Positions 23,501 through 36,392 of a DNA stretch of 64,000 nt are shown here, one piece after another; the stretch's first letter is position 1; each line of letters begins with the position of its first letter. The stretch is from Eunapius fragilis (Eukaryota > Porifera > Demospongiae > Spongillida > Spongillidae): NCBI GenBank assembly GCA_963681505.1, contig OY811978.1, positions 4,310,230 to 4,374,229 of the forward strand, read 5' to 3'. The notes under the pieces were generated by a model. It did no database searches, was not told where the DNA came from, and saw only the letters and a list, made by a program, of their open reading frames with translations. The position numbers and the translations under genes were made by a program.

Positions 23501-26407
23501 TGCACACTCCCCACCCAATGCAGGTGGTGCAAAAAGGTGGGTTATCGCTCCCACTGTATAATTCCAAGTGATACATTTATGTATGTGCATGACCTTGTAT
23601 AATCTCCCAGCAGGGAAGAAATGCAACACAAAGCAATCAGGTGATAGCATCTGTATTGCATATGTGTAAAACATTATTTACAACTATTCGTGCATGCTGT
23701 ACTTGTATCCAGACATCACATGCCCACATCAGTTGCAACGTATGAAGAAGTAACCTTACCAGCTTGTCATATGGATGGGGGCACCCAGGCAGCTACAATC
23801 AAGATGGCTACGGATGGATATTCCACACCTGTTGATGTGGTACAACATTGGTAGCACAGTATTACAGCATACTATCTTTTGTAACGGTGTGCAGACCAAG
23901 GTCCCGTATTTTTAAATCAAAGTGGGCATTGAAAGTGAACTCTATAATTTTGATAAGTGTTTGGAACCATTACAAACAATGAAATAGATGCAATCTGCAC
24001 AGTTAAGTTTACTTTCACTTTCAGATAAAACCAGAGCCTTTGTGCTGCATAGATCCAGGAACAGGGCATACATATAGTCTCCTGGAGAACCCAAATGGTT
24101 CATCAAAGGAGTCAAAAAACAAAGAAGTGCACAGTCCTGAATCACAAACCAAGTAAGCAGTTATGATTTGTGCAGTGAACTAAAACATAGAAGAGTCATT
24201 GTTTTCTCAACACATGGGTGTGTAATGTTATCTGTATGTTGTGCATGCATGACTGCTATTGAATGATAAGGGAAGAGCAGCAATGCCCATCGGAAATTAT
24301 AGTAAATACAGTACATATGAACATCAGGATTATACGGCATGTTCCTTCAATGTTCTTATTAAGATTAGACAAATGTCACCATAAGATTTACCATACTACA
24401 ATCACATGTGGCTGCACCTCACCAATGCCCATATAGTTTTTGCTACTGTAAGGCTATGTCCATGTAGTTTCTTTTGCCTGACCTGTGCCCATGTTGCTTC
24501 AATTTGTCTTGGCATTATTAGAACTGCACATTAACATCACCACCTCCCCACCCATGCACCGCACACCTCTTGGGGGAGGGGCCTCATGGGATCTATGTAT
24601 TAGATGGACTATGACCGGATGAGTTAGTAGGCGGGGCATCTGTTTGTCTTGTTGCGGTGGAACATAGAATACAATTATAGTGCCTGCAATAACCCTGGAG
24701 TATTAATGGTTTGGAGTATTGCCAAATAGTTCTTTAGTAGGTACTCTGATACATGTGGTATAATACCTGTGCATGCAAACATCACTTGTACAACACACAC
24801 CCTCAACACACACATACACTCACACATGTGCAAAAATGGCACAAACTCATGACACTCCACACCCAAATTAGCCCAACATGCATTTTGCCTGTTGCCGTTG
24901 ATGGCCGCACTCTGTCAGCCAAGGAAGCTTCCCCCTACGAGGAACCAGGTGTGTGGACTTGGGCAAGTACATATACATCCAATATGCATAAAATTGTGTA
25001 CTGATGATTCTGCAGCAGAGGGCTGGGAACTATAGCAAGCTAAATGACATTGGGCTGTTACATGTACAAACGTATATGCAATTGTCATTACATTATGATT
25101 AGTAAAAAGTCACTTGATGAAGGAATGTACATGTAACCTAACATCAGCATACCACATAAAAATCCATCAGTATACTGGATGGGAAATGGGCTCTTCATTT
25201 CCATGCATATAAATTATGGTTCTGCTCCCCCATGCAAGTGGTGTCACATCAAGTACTGGTGCTGGTCCCAGAAGGCAACCATGCTTTGCCTGTGAGCCAT
25301 AAAGGAGTATGTAAGAAGACTGAAACACCAGGAGAGTATGCATGTAAGCTGTATGGTACATAGGTACTGGAGGTTAGTCATGCAAGCTGTATGGTACATA
25401 GGTACTGGAGGTTAGTCATGTAAGCTGTATGGTACATAGGTACTGGAGGTTAGTCATATAAGCTGTATGGTACATAGGTACTGGAGGTTAGTCATGTAAG
25501 CTGTATGGTACATAGGTACTGGAGGTTAGTCATGTAAGCTGTATGGCACATAGGTACTGGAGGTTAGTCATGTAAGCTGTATGGTACATAGGTACTGGAG
25601 GTTAGTCATGTAAGCTGTATGGTACGTAGGTACTGGAGGTTAGTCATGTAAGCTGTATGGTACATTGGTACTGGAGGTTAGTCATGTAAGCTGTATGGTA
25701 CATAGGTACTGGAGGTTAGTCATGGTACTGGAGGTTAGTCATGTAAGCTGTATGGTACATAGGTACTGGAGGTTAGTCATGTAAGCTGTATGGTACATAG
25801 GTACTGGAGGTTATTCATGTAAGCTGTATGGTACATAGGTACTGGAGGTTAGTCATGTAAGCTGTATGGTACATAGGTACTGGAGGTTAGTCATGTAAGC
25901 TGTACGGTACATAGGTACTGGAGGTTAGTCATGTAAGCTGTATGGTACATAGGTACTGGAGGTTAGTCATGTAAGTTGTATGGTACGTAGGTACTGGAGG
26001 TTAGTCATGTAAGCTTTATGGTACATAGGTACTGGAGGTTAGTCATGTAAGCTGTATGGTACATAGGTACTGGAGGGTCATGAAAGCTGTATGGTGCATA
26101 GGTACTGGAGGTTAGTCATGTAAGCTGTATGGTACATAGGTACTGGAGGTTAGTCATGTAAGCTGTATGGTACATAGGTACTGGAGGTTAGTCATGTAAG
26201 CTGTATGGTACATAGGTACTGGAGGTTAGACATGTAAGCTGTATGGTACATAGGTACTGGAGGTTAGTCATGTAAGCTGTATGGTACATAGGTACTGGAG
26301 GTTAGTCATGTAAGCTGTATGGTACATAGGTACTGGAGGTTAGTCATGTAAGCTGTGTGGTATCACTGTAATGACATAATCAACACTGATTTGCAGCTGT
26401 TCTCTGA
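20507..26407 (+). CDS. Receptor gene C: Ig-FN3x3-TM-long tail, with frame break in FN3-3
   Basis: Exons: 20507-20579 (signal peptide), 21172-21564 (Ig), 21715-21987 (FN3-1), 22124-22218 and 22271-22466 (FN3-2, 52-nt intron), 22872-23206 (FN3-3), 23326-23436 (TM), 23524-23536 (13-nt microexon), 23713-23839, 24025-24152, 24872-24948, 25254-25343 and 26397-26407 (tail). All splice signals are kept. FN3-3 has two extra bases (AG) near 23024-23029 relative to the five other copies, which brings TGA at 23039-23041 into frame. As sequenced the product is a 399-aa secreted Ig-FN3-FN3 protein without a TM. Downstream exons still read openly (ATYEEV, DGYSTP, HTYSLL, SPYEEP, EYASVL), so the break is recent, polymorphic or a sequencing error. 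The tyrosine of the GDYALP motif is replaced by histidine. It is closest to gene E. Confidence 0.78.
25344..26365 (+). repeat. 38-bp minisatellite, about 27 units, last intron of gene C
   Basis: A tandem array with a 38-bp period (unit starts GTAAGCTGTATGGTACATAG and continues to the next gtcat) begins at the exon/intron boundary 25343/25344. Units differ by few substitutions, and some are truncated (near 25722 and 26075). Each unit contains AT|GTAAGC, identical to the true donor. Confidence 0.96.
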
Positions 26408-26929
26408 CTGAAGAATACTGGAGCAATGAAAATTGATGTATGCAAAGCTGTAGGCTTCTGTTTAATCTGATTTTGTATTTTTCCCATTGCTGCATGTTAC
26501 ATGTATTAGCAAATTCATCATACTGAATAAGTATTTTGATTACCTACCTTATAATCCATTATCGCTTTATCAATTGGAACTATAATACCTTAAGGTTGAT
26601 ACATATTATATGTTGTCTGTGATCTTTTTGGCTTTTGGCGAGATGTGTCTCATTCATCATCCAATCTTGCACCACTATTTGTGATCACTCATCAACCAAC
26701 CTTGCAAATGATCCAACCAATAGATCCTTGGTCAAAAGGCATCAGTCATAGTGCATTCCCCCTCCTTCAGTACAATTGATGTGTGTTCCAATTAGAAAAT
26801 AAATGCTGCATTAGCAATGTATTTATTGCTAATAGGTCCTCTTCTACTTAACAGCACATTTGAGGCACAGCTCAGAAGCTGCACAATTGTCTCTATAGAT
26901 TGAATCCTCTGCACGATGCATATTACACT
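26408..26929. other. 3' flank of gene C, shared with gene E
   Basis: It matches the 3' flank of E in patches (48678-48760, 49490-49940). It contains AATAAA at 26800, about 390 bp after the stop, a possible polyadenylation signal. No coding sequence seen. Confidence 0.45.
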
Positions 26930-27400
26930 CTACACTGCTTTGATCCTAGCTCTTCTTGACAAATTATGGATGAAGCCAACTGCCACCTCGCCGGTTTCCT
27001 TAAGCTGCCGAACGTTCAGCTGAGCTGCTTCCCAAATTTGCGCTATCTCTTTGCACGAGCGAATGTAAGGTCTTCTTCCGACAACAGTCTCTTCATCTCT
27101 GAGACCACAAAAAAACCTATCTCTCATAGATTCATCCAGATATGCAGTGTGTAGCCAGACTTTACAGCCCAGCCACATAATCCGCGATGCTCTCTGATGG
27201 AAATACAATCTCTCGGCGATAACGACAGGCTTTGGTTCGAAATGTTTCTTTAGAACTACCGTCAGTTCCAACCTGGACTTAGCTTGTGGTTTGCTCGGTG
27301 CTACTAAATTCCTCAAAAGACCATGCATACGTTTTCGATCCGTCTGTGCTTAGGAAAGCTGTAGCCCTTCGAATTCGCTCCTCTGCTGTCGCGTTTAGTG
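26930..27400 (-). mobile_element. Ty3/Gypsy-type gag fossil fragment
   Basis: The minus-strand translation resembles the gag of the LTR element at 16327-18882 at the level of a conserved core (KHFEPKPVVIAERLYFHQR against THLNPKPSVIVQRFKFYCR) but is clearly a different, older lineage. It is a broken fragment without visible LTRs. The E 3' flank lacks it, so it inserted near 26953 after the duplication. Confidence 0.6.
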
Positions 27401-28360
27401 GCGTAGGAACGTATTAATGATTGGGAAGGGGGTGGGGGCAACTTCATAGAAATAGCCGGTGGAAGGTTGCAGACGTATCAACAAGGGGGAGGGTGCGGAA
27501 GCTTTTGAAAAAGTATGGTAGTTGGCTTATGAAACCTCACGGTCGCACATGGTTGTTTAAATAGTACATATAAAGGTATATTACACAGAAGTTATACGCT
27601 TCGGGAAAGTCAAGTTGTCCTGAAAGAACATTTTCCGATCACGAGGGGCTACAAGATTAACGCTATCAAACCGAGCGTTGATTTATATTTTAACACTAAT
27701 ACTACGTTTACACGACACAATCTTTCCGTGCTAGTATGGTATTGTACGGTACGGCATGGTTGAAATTCGACGCTTGAACACTGCCAAAATCATACAGTCG
27801 TGGTAGATTGCGATATAATAGCAAGCGAGCATGCGTAGTAGCTTGTTTCCATAGTATTAAAATGGCGTGGTAGTTGATTGGTTTCAGGCATTAATTGTAG
27901 CTAGCTATAGTTACGGCCGCCACACAATCCCAAATAATCAGTAGTCATACCGTTCCATACTTAGCTGTTCCGTACCATGTCGTACCAAAGATATGTCGAG
28001 TGAACATTGAATTTTATTAGGATTAGGTGGGCCAGGCCCCCCCAATTTTATGATTGGCCCCCCCCCCCCCCCCCCCCCCCCCCCCGGCCCTCCCGCACTG
28101 GCGCCGCCGTTGGCGGCCATGAAATTATAGCTTAACCCGCTCGAAGTAAGCTTTCATTGGTTCATTTCCGCGGGTTCGGACTCCTGTATTGTCCCAAGCT
28201 TTTGAAAGTCTCAGTTTTCATTGACTGCAATGTCTCTGAATACACCAGACTATCTTATTACACATTCACATTCTTTAATGACAAACCATAGACCTTTTTC
28301 AGTGTTCATCAGAGAGTAATCATATCAAGGCATAAAAAAGGTTCTGAATGGATCACTGAG
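27401..28360. other. C-D spacer, unrecognised, with poly-C tract
   Basis: It has more CG dinucleotides than the flanks and a 28-nt poly-C at 28058-28085. The small ORF over the poly-C is an artefact. No supported gene. Confidence 0.4.
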
Positions 28361-28369
28361 ATTGAGCTT

Positions 28370-28873
28370 CTATCCCAGATCATTAAACCTACCACACTCA
28401 GCTTATGCTGCCTTTACTCATGGTTTATCAAGTATATAGACATATCGTTCCAAAAAAATACCCAATATTCAACCACTATTGCAACCTTTGGAAGATGCAA
28501 TCATCAAGTCATTTCTTCCTCGTCTCACTGGTCAAAACACATTCAACTGCCAACTAAGAGATTTGTTAGCCCTTCCTGCTCGACTTGGTGGTCTTAGTAT
28601 CATTAAGTTGGTCCCTCGATCTCAGCTTATTTTTGACAATTCAACCAGACTCACCAGGCCCCTGGTTGACCTCATTCTCCAACAATCAACGTCTTTGCCA
28701 TTTGAAGTCATAGAAGCTCAATCCACTGCTAGACGTGAGATACGTCATGAGGTAAACAGTCGCAGTCTGTCCTTTGTGACGAGCTGTTCACTAAATTACC
28801 AGCTTCTCTTCAACGATCAATGGAAGTTGCCAGCGAAACTGGCATGGTGTCTCCACATGGCTTTCTACGTTAC
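28370..28873 (+). mobile_element. LINE ORF2 fragment, 5' part
   Basis: Plus-strand translation shows HSAYAAFTHGLSS, QPLEDAIIKSFLPRLTG and LLALPARLGGLSIIKLVP, motifs of the same LINE family as 15420-16200. It is broken. It continues in type at 30390-30960 after a 1.4-kb inserted element. Confidence 0.7.
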
Positions 28874-28877
28874 TTAT

Positions 28878-30268
28878 TGTCTATTTGCGCCCATGTGCAC
28901 AGGTGTGCATACTGTATCTACAGTGTGTACAGGTGTGCACACTTTAATACACCTTCATATCTTTAACAGTTGTTGGATTCCTGTAGCAAATTTTACATCA
29001 TTTTAGAGATGGGTCTTTGCAGAATATGGAGAAATACAAAACATAAAATACTGTACTTAAAACTCATTTTTTGGCCAGAAAAGCAATGAAATATTCGTAC
29101 TCACGTGACGTTTAAAAACAAATATGGAAGATACAGTGAATCTGTAGTTCAACGGGAGGGGCCAGAGTTCTTAGGACCCGCCCAGTGTCCACTTGCGCTT
29201 GGTTACCAAATGGCGTGTTAACGAAATCAATTATTCCACTGTTGGTGCTAAAAACGCAGCGCTGACTCAAGAACGCGGAGCGACAGTCTGCAAACAGGTT
29301 TTAAAAAAAACTATAGGACGTGGCAGGGCAGTCAGTTAGCGACTGCAAACAGGTTCACAAGATGTAGGAAGTTGCAGAGCAGTTAGCTAGGGACTGCAAG
29401 CAGGTTCAAAAACTATAGGACTTGGCAGGGCATAAAGTAGTGTAGTGCACACTGGTTTACAAGCTGTAAAACGTGGCAGGACAAGCCATAGGACGTGGCA
29501 GGCCATAAACAGGAGCCATTGAGAGAACAGAGCAAGCAGTTCTTTCTGTCTTGTATGTTAAGTATTTGCTGTTTGATGAAAACGAAAGGCCAGCTAGCAT
29601 ATGCAAAGAAAAGGAGTCTCATTCAGTGTTTCAATGGGGGAATACTGCATCTTCAAGGGCTATCTTATGTACTTGTTATGCCATTCAATGCTTGAGCTAA
29701 TAGTAACAATTAAGGTCTGTAACCATGCTGCCATGTATGGTATTAAAGTGTGCACAAGTGAACACAATGTATTGTCAAACTCAACAGAAGAACTTATTAG
29801 ATTGATTTCATATACAAGTAATAGTACTTACTGTCCTCTATCAAGAATATATTAAAGTACACAAAATACACTATGGGTATGGTGCATTTTACAGTGTGCA
29901 CACCTGTACACAATTTTAAAAAGCCAGGTCCCAGACACTGCTAGTGAAATACGTGGAATTTCATTACATTGCATTGCAATAGTAAAACTTATGTATGAAC
30001 TTACTACCCACTTTTCATTTGCAGTCCACTAACTTTGACATGTGCCTTTTAGTGACAAAATTTTTGTAAAAAAAACAGTAACTGAAGCTGCTCCATTATC
30101 ATAGCATAAGCAGTATATTACCAGAATTCTACTACACATCAGTGCATCACTGGGGAATAACCTACATCAATTTCACAGCCACTGAGTTTAATGTGGGGTA
30201 GTTATGATTCAAATTGTAAATAAGGTAAAGTATGCACGCGTGTGCACACTTTCCGAAGCAAATAGACA
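28878..30268. mobile_element. TIR element inserted in the LINE fragment
   Basis: Ends TGTCTATTTGC / GCAAATAGACA are inverted, followed inward by related tgtgcac-aggtgtgcatac sequences. TTAT flanks both sides (28874-28877, 30269-30272) as a 4-bp target duplication. The interior (1391 bp) has degenerate 60-70 bp direct repeats at 29280-29510 (gactgcaaacaggtt) and no recognised transposase, so it is probably non-autonomous. Confidence 0.65.
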
Positions 30269-30389
30269 TTATCCAAATACATGCATATGACTTCGCCTTT
30301 CATAAGGGAGCATTTAGAGTCTTTGTTTGCGCTATGGTTGGCAGCATAACCTGCTTCCTTCAACCTGTGCTTGTGGTAAGACATTTATA

Positions 30390-30960
30390 TTGAACATTTT
30401 CTATTGAACATGCCTCAAACTGTCCCTGTGGTGGTCATGCATCTATTCGACACAATGCATTACGGGACATCGCTTACTGAAGTTTGCCATACATGTAGTG
30501 TTGGAACCGAGCCTGGTCTACAATCTTTATCTGGTGAGTTTCTTAAGTACAAGACAGCAAATGATGCAGATATGTTGTGTAGACATTGTTGCAGAGAACT
30601 TTTGGTGTCGTATAACAGACAGAAGAGCTATCTTGATGTCAAAGTTTTCAATCCCTTTGCCAAGAATTATGTGAAAGAATCATTGACCCAATGCTATCGT
30701 CGTTTAGAAATGGACAAGAAACGTGCCTATGAAGCCAGAGTTCGTGAAGTAGAACTGGATGTTTCGCACAACTGGTGTATTCTACTTCTGGTGGATTAGG
30801 CCCTGCTGCCAAAACCTTTTATAAGAGGTTTGCATCACTTATTGCTGAGAAGCACAATAAGCCATACACTTTTTTTGGCTTTGTGCCAAATTGAGCTTTT
30901 CGTTGCTACGTTCTGCAATCATGTGTCTTCGTGGCTCTAGATTGTCATACCATCGAGGCA
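30390..30960 (+). mobile_element. LINE ORF2 C-terminal fragment, 3' part
   Basis: It contains EPGLQSLSGEFLKYKTAN, DVKVFNPFAKNYVKESLTQC and YEARVREVEL, then a decaying LAEK...FSLLRSAIMCL-like end. This corresponds to the terminal part of the LINE family also seen at 15420-16200 and 40735-41470. Nonfunctional. Confidence 0.7.
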
Positions 30961-30999
30961 CATGCTCCCCACTAGACTCTGCCATCGATCTGTCCTGCT

Positions 31000-33913
31000 C
31001 AGAAGGCAGAAATGATTAATGTCTTGTTTGTTTGCCCTAATGTTTGTGTATGTGTAATATATGGACATTTATTCTTAAAAAAAAAAAAACAATTGTAGTG
31101 CCTAAAAAATAAAAAAATAAAAAATAAAATTCTACTTTGAACATACGTTATAATAATCCATGTAATAACCATTATGCCCCTACAATTACAGATGAATTAT
31201 CCTAATGGCATAACCATCAACTATCATGGAAGAGCAGGAAACCAATTTATTTTTTATTCCACTATCACTGTTGTCTGTCAGTTGATTGCAGTTCCAATGG
31301 TTCATCTTATGTGAATGGTAGTCTTGTTATCATACAGAATGTATGTGCACACCTCCGAATTTAAAGTGATTTGGCCATTATACCCCCTCCTCTGATAAAA
31401 AAATTTCACACTGAGTGGGTGATGCCATTCAGACAAAGGAAATACGACACGGTCCACAATTTCTCAATTCCGCCCTTCTATTTGATATGTCTCCACCTCC
31501 ACCCCTCAAGTGAAGGAGGTAAGGCTACCTCTAGTGAAGGAAGTAAGGCTACCTCTAGTTAAGGAAGTACTCTCTCCCTGTCTATGGGGTATGCCTCGTA
31601 TGGAAATAGCACCGTTAATGGCAAGCACAAGGAAGGAATAGCGCTCACTAGACTTCCACCTAACTTTTGTAGCATTTTTATTTAGGACTAGGGCATTGCA
31701 TATGTTCCACAATTTCTATACATATGTTCAAATAACAAGGGTAAGTGAAATGAATATCCTAATAGCATCACAAAGGTACTGGGAACCCCTTAGTTTGGGA
31801 TGCTGCATGTAACAACTGTGAACATCTATGTTTCCTCTCACTTGACACAGTCCACTGTGGCTGCAGGTGCTGTTGCTAGACAGGCAGAGGACCAGAAAAT
31901 TGTCACATTCTCATACTTGGATATGAATACCCAGGCCCTTTTTTGCACCCCTGTTGCCATAAGAACATCTGGGGGTCCTTGTGCCTTTTCCCCCTAACAT
32001 TTCTGGGAGGTGTGAGTCTGGTTGTAAAAATAATCGTTACACTGAAAGTGGTTGTGGCTCGGTTCCATGCTATACAATATTTTTGGCATGCATTGGCCAC
32101 TTCGAAATTGTTAACCCCACCGCTGAGAGATTTTTATTAGCTGATAAAAATATGGCACATAATATTATAATCGATAATGTCTAACCTTGTACTCTGTCAC
32201 CTTAAAATGGCCCTGTCAAGCACCTTAACACGCCGTCCTGAAGACATCGATGTGCTTAACTCATCTAATTCATCAACTCGCATAGTCAATGAGTTTTTGG
32301 TGCCATGAATATTATAATCATGGAATGCTTTTTGTCTTATTGATCACCATGTCTTTTGTTCACGCTTTGGCCTCTGTGATGGATTTCTGCAGCTTCTATG
32401 TATAGTCCCCCACTGTTTATGCTTCCTGAGAGGTAGAGTCATGCATTATTAGTTTATCACATCAACTTTTGGATGACAATTCGAAGAGGGGAGAATCTTT
32501 CAGTAACATACCCTCCATAATCACTTGGTTAAGTTCACCTGATGATTTTTTTCAACCGGTCACAGCATGTGCAATGATATTTTGTTGCCAGCTAGTTGTG
32601 AGTTATGAGTATCTTTATCAGACATAGACATTCTTCTACAAAACTGCCTTTTTTGTGGGCCTGTGGGATGGGACGCTGGAGGAGCATACTTTGACTCCTC
32701 ATCTGGTGTAGCAGAATTGCAAGAAGCAACACAGTAATGGTAGTCAGCCTCTGAGCCATGATGTGTATAGGGGTATCCAGTTGGATCAGTAATGTAGCAT
32801 GATGGAAGAGTATGAGACTAGTGGGTTGAGGAGGAGGGGCAGAGTGGGTGGGGGTGGTGAAACATGCAATACAGGTTCAATGTCAAGACCCATAGCCCGA
32901 TAGCTCATATGTTTGATGCCTTGTGGGAAAAGCATCATTTATTCTTATTTCCTAATCATTTCACATTTCATTTCAGCCAATCCAACTGTCAACACATGAG
33001 GGTGCATTGCTATGGCATCGTGTTTGCAGTGCTGGCCAACAACGGGCACATCCTGTTGTGGCGCCAACAAGTGAAGCTAAATATTGGGGTTTACAGAGGT
33101 ATGGTACAAATTGGATTTGTTTGAGGGCATGGGGTGTGACTTTGTGAAATAATGTTGTCTATCATTTTGTTGTTGCTTCCCATATGGCATACATGAGCAT
33201 ATGATTCAAAATGTAATTGAAAGTCTTTGAGTCCACTTAACTGAACCAACGTATATAACTCAATGCATGTTTATACATCCGATATGGGAATCATTTATTA
33301 TTGGCACTTTTGAAAGTTATTATGTCTTGGATAAATGCATGTTTGCACATGCAGCTCCATATAAATGCAGGCCGTATACAACTCTTTAATCGGCAATTCG
33401 CGAATGTTTACTGACCAAAAGGGCAGGGCCGGCGATAGATTCATTGGCTCTTGGGACCTTAGTGCTGCGTTCCTGGCACACACACAAATAAAAATGCAAA
33501 CCAATTCCTATTAAGGATCCCCCCCTTATTCCGATCGCAAATCATTTCATGTGGTACAGTAAAATATTTAGCCGGTTGTGGTTCATATTATGTTGTGGAC
33601 AAACTGGGTGGGTAAAATTTACAACCCGTTACTGAAATGCATGTAGGATCGAATGCATATGCGCTCTGTAGCTGGAATGTGATGATTATATAATATACCG
33701 TATAGGTCCCTAGACACCATTAGGCTATAGGTCCGGTGTTACACCTCATGGGAGCTTGAAGCGCTCCTACATGCAGTCTCCTAATTATAAGCAGATGAGG
33801 ATTATGCTCCTCACATATGCACATAAAGCCTTAATGCTAGCACGAGCGTGGGAATTGCTATTTAATTAGATTGCTTCGTGACGAAAACATTTCAATAAGA
33901 ATAAAAACAGGTA
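31000..33913. other. C-D spacer, duplicate of A-B spacer
   Basis: It matches 4400-7210 in order. The shared stretch around 31420-31500 (cagacaaaggaaatacgac) and its A-B twin at 4637 give similar short translations, but frames are not maintained. No known domain, so this is most likely non-coding. Confidence 0.6.
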
Positions 33914-33996
33914 TATATAAAGCCATTAGCCCAGAGCACGGATACTTCACTATTGCCTATTGGGTGATCCATTCCGATCTCTTAGTCAGGAAGGGT
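33914..33996 (+). promoter_or_regulatory. Putative TATA box and noncoding 5' exon of gene D
   Basis: TATATAAAG at 33914-33922 lies before the same agcacggatacttca block as upstream of B. It is followed by a donor GTAAGTAC at 33997, 2.4 kb before the signal-peptide exon. Same reasoning and limits as the B block. Confidence 0.35.
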
Positions 33997-34803
33997 GTAA
34001 GTACAGCCAAACTTATGTTATGTATGTGATTCGTACATGTACGTGTTGCACTTGCTGAGATTTGCATGTCGAGGGATTCACACGTGCGTGCTATATTTCT
34101 CGCACGTAATAAAGTAACGTCAGTGTATGGACTATAGTAGATTTTCAATTCTCGCACAGTATATCATAATTAGCATGTAAGATGGTATCAGTTATAGTTC
34201 TATACGATAGAGACACACACGGATAAACTTATTACCGAACCTTACGGGGTACGAAGCCAACATAATGCTTTCGGCATTCGCGTGTGTATACGTAAATAAG
34301 ATGAGGCAAACATACACATTCACAATTCGCGATGGCCCCAGCAGCAACATCTGAATAGCTCCATCTTTAAAGCCGGCGGTAAGAGGTGCATAAGGCTCCT
34401 ATCTCACCACCGAGAGGTCGCGGAATGAAGGCTTACCGCAAGCTTCCGTGAGCAGGGCTACCGTTATTAGGTCACAGATCACATTATGACGTGTAGTTTT
34501 GGTACCATCATGCATAAGCTGGAACAGGGCAAGTGTATGTTCTACAATGCAAGGTCGCTACATATGTACTTCGACATGTAAAGTGGCGACCAAGAGATAA
34601 TATATAGATTATCTCTGGGCGACCTGACGTCGAGTGAAACCATATCAGCGTTCTTCGTGCAAAATAGCCGCGTGGGGGGTGGTGGGTGGTGGTTGCATGT
34701 GTACAGCTTCTGTTAATAATTCCAGTGCATTAATAAAAACAATTAATTCACTTTAGGCCTGTGTGTTAGGAAATGTGCCTGCATGGCGTCTAGTGGTATC
34801 ACT
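33997..34803. other. Inferred intron of gene D, unrecognised
   Basis: It matches 7293-7915 and the flanks of the fold-back element. It contains a local inverted repeat at 34590-34625 (gcgaccaagagataatatat / atatagattatctctgggcg). Confidence 0.5.
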
Positions 34804-35755
34804 CAGGGCCCGCGGAGCCGGAGGGGGCAAGGGGGGCAGCTGCCCCCCCACTATTTTGGCCGATAAATTTTATTTTTAAAAATGTGATGCAGTATAATTA
34901 TGCATGTAATACGTACCGGCATACAAGCATGCATTTTTTTATTGTGCAGTGTATCCACCTCACGTTATAGTGATTTGATTGTTTGCTTGACGAAGGGCTA
35001 GGGAACTCCGAAATATATTTGTTTGTGTTAGATAGCCTGCCAACCGATTGGATTCGAACTCTAATTGCCGGGTCTGTCCGCAATGGGCGAATCTCTATAA
35101 AAAGTAGTGTATATAGCATAGCACGTTCTTCCAAGTAATCCAACCATGCTGAAAGATATCGGCAGAATCTTTTAATTCGAGTAATGAATCACGTGTACTG
35201 CAGATGTAGATGATGACTATGCATGCATTGGATGGCAATACTTTACCAGACGACATACCTGCATCCGAGGATAGCCATACGTGGTTAATGTGATAAGTGC
35301 CTTGTTACGGAGGTTGTTACTATCGGAGCCTACTCGAGTAAGTTCCATATAGGAATCCTGCAGTATCATGAATGTCATTAAAAACGTCATCTTGGTCAAT
35401 CCATGCAAGCTTCCAGCTACTAAGGCAGTTAGTGAAAGATCTTTTTCGACCGCTCTTAGCTTGGAAACTTGGCTTCGTTCAAGCATGATCAAATTTAAAA
35501 GTTACTGCTCACTCATGCAGTTTATTTGCATGTTCAATTCTGGAGTTATACCATTTTGCGCGACTTTCCAATCACCCTGTATAGATCGATATGAGGTATT
35601 ATTGTGCATTTTTGCTTATACTGTGTATATTTATACGCGCGTTATAACTATGAATAACTGCGAAGGAAAACCATCTGTGTTACAACTTAATTGCTAACAT
35701 AGAGGAGTATACTGAAATCTGCCCCCCCACTTTATAATACCCTCCGCGGGCCCTG
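34804..35755 (+). mobile_element. hAT-like DNA transposon remnant
   Basis: Inverted ends CAGGGCCCGCGGAG / CTCCGCGGGCCCTG and a plus-strand segment at 35405-35475 reading VSERSFSTALSLETWLRS, which resembles the hAT transposase C-terminal dimerisation region. The remaining transposase is not recognisable. TCACT lies on both sides; hAT elements usually make 8-bp duplications, so the target duplication is imperfect. The A-B spacer lacks this element. Confidence 0.65.
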
Positions 35756-36392
35756 TCACTAGACGCCAGACGTAGTGCACCAGGACCAACGTACAACTCA
35801 TTCATGGGTATGCATGCAGATTAAATCCGGATTAACAAGTGTATACAATTACATGTGACAGACGTGATACTATTATTTGTACACGGGCCTGTACAATATA
35901 TTATGCTTGCGTATGATAGCCGGACTGTAATACAACAATTCAATCAGCCGGGCTCACCACATCCCATCGCCCAGTTATTGATAACTCTATACAATATCTT
36001 TCAATCCTTGTCTATTTTTATAAACTTTCTTCCAGGCCTCGATGATACCGTGAGGCTCGCCATCATGATTCTCATAAAAATTCGAAATGCTTGTTTCGTT
36101 TCATATATGGGGCAACTTTTAAATACACACATAAATAGACGCAGGCAATATGCAGTATATACCTTTTCTTTACTTGTGTAAAATGGACACACAAATCAGT
36201 TATGCTGCATCAAGAGAGAAAATCATCTCGATAATAAAATTGTTAATGCATATATCAGCTATAGCTAGCATGCATCAAGTGAAAGCTCGGTGTTGGCATT
36301 TGTTAAGAGTGCATTGTATTACCTATGATCGGAGCATGACATTGTTTCATTATCATCTTTATGTGTCATGTACACTCCAATACACAGACAAG
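35756..36392. other. Inferred intron upstream of gene D signal exon
   Basis: Non-coding; the part near the signal-peptide exon matches 9500-9587 upstream of B. Confidence 0.5.

Noticed and set aside
25344-26365. CRISPR-like regular repeat
   Set aside because: The 38-bp units are directly adjacent with no unique spacers, in an intron of an animal gene. It is a minisatellite.
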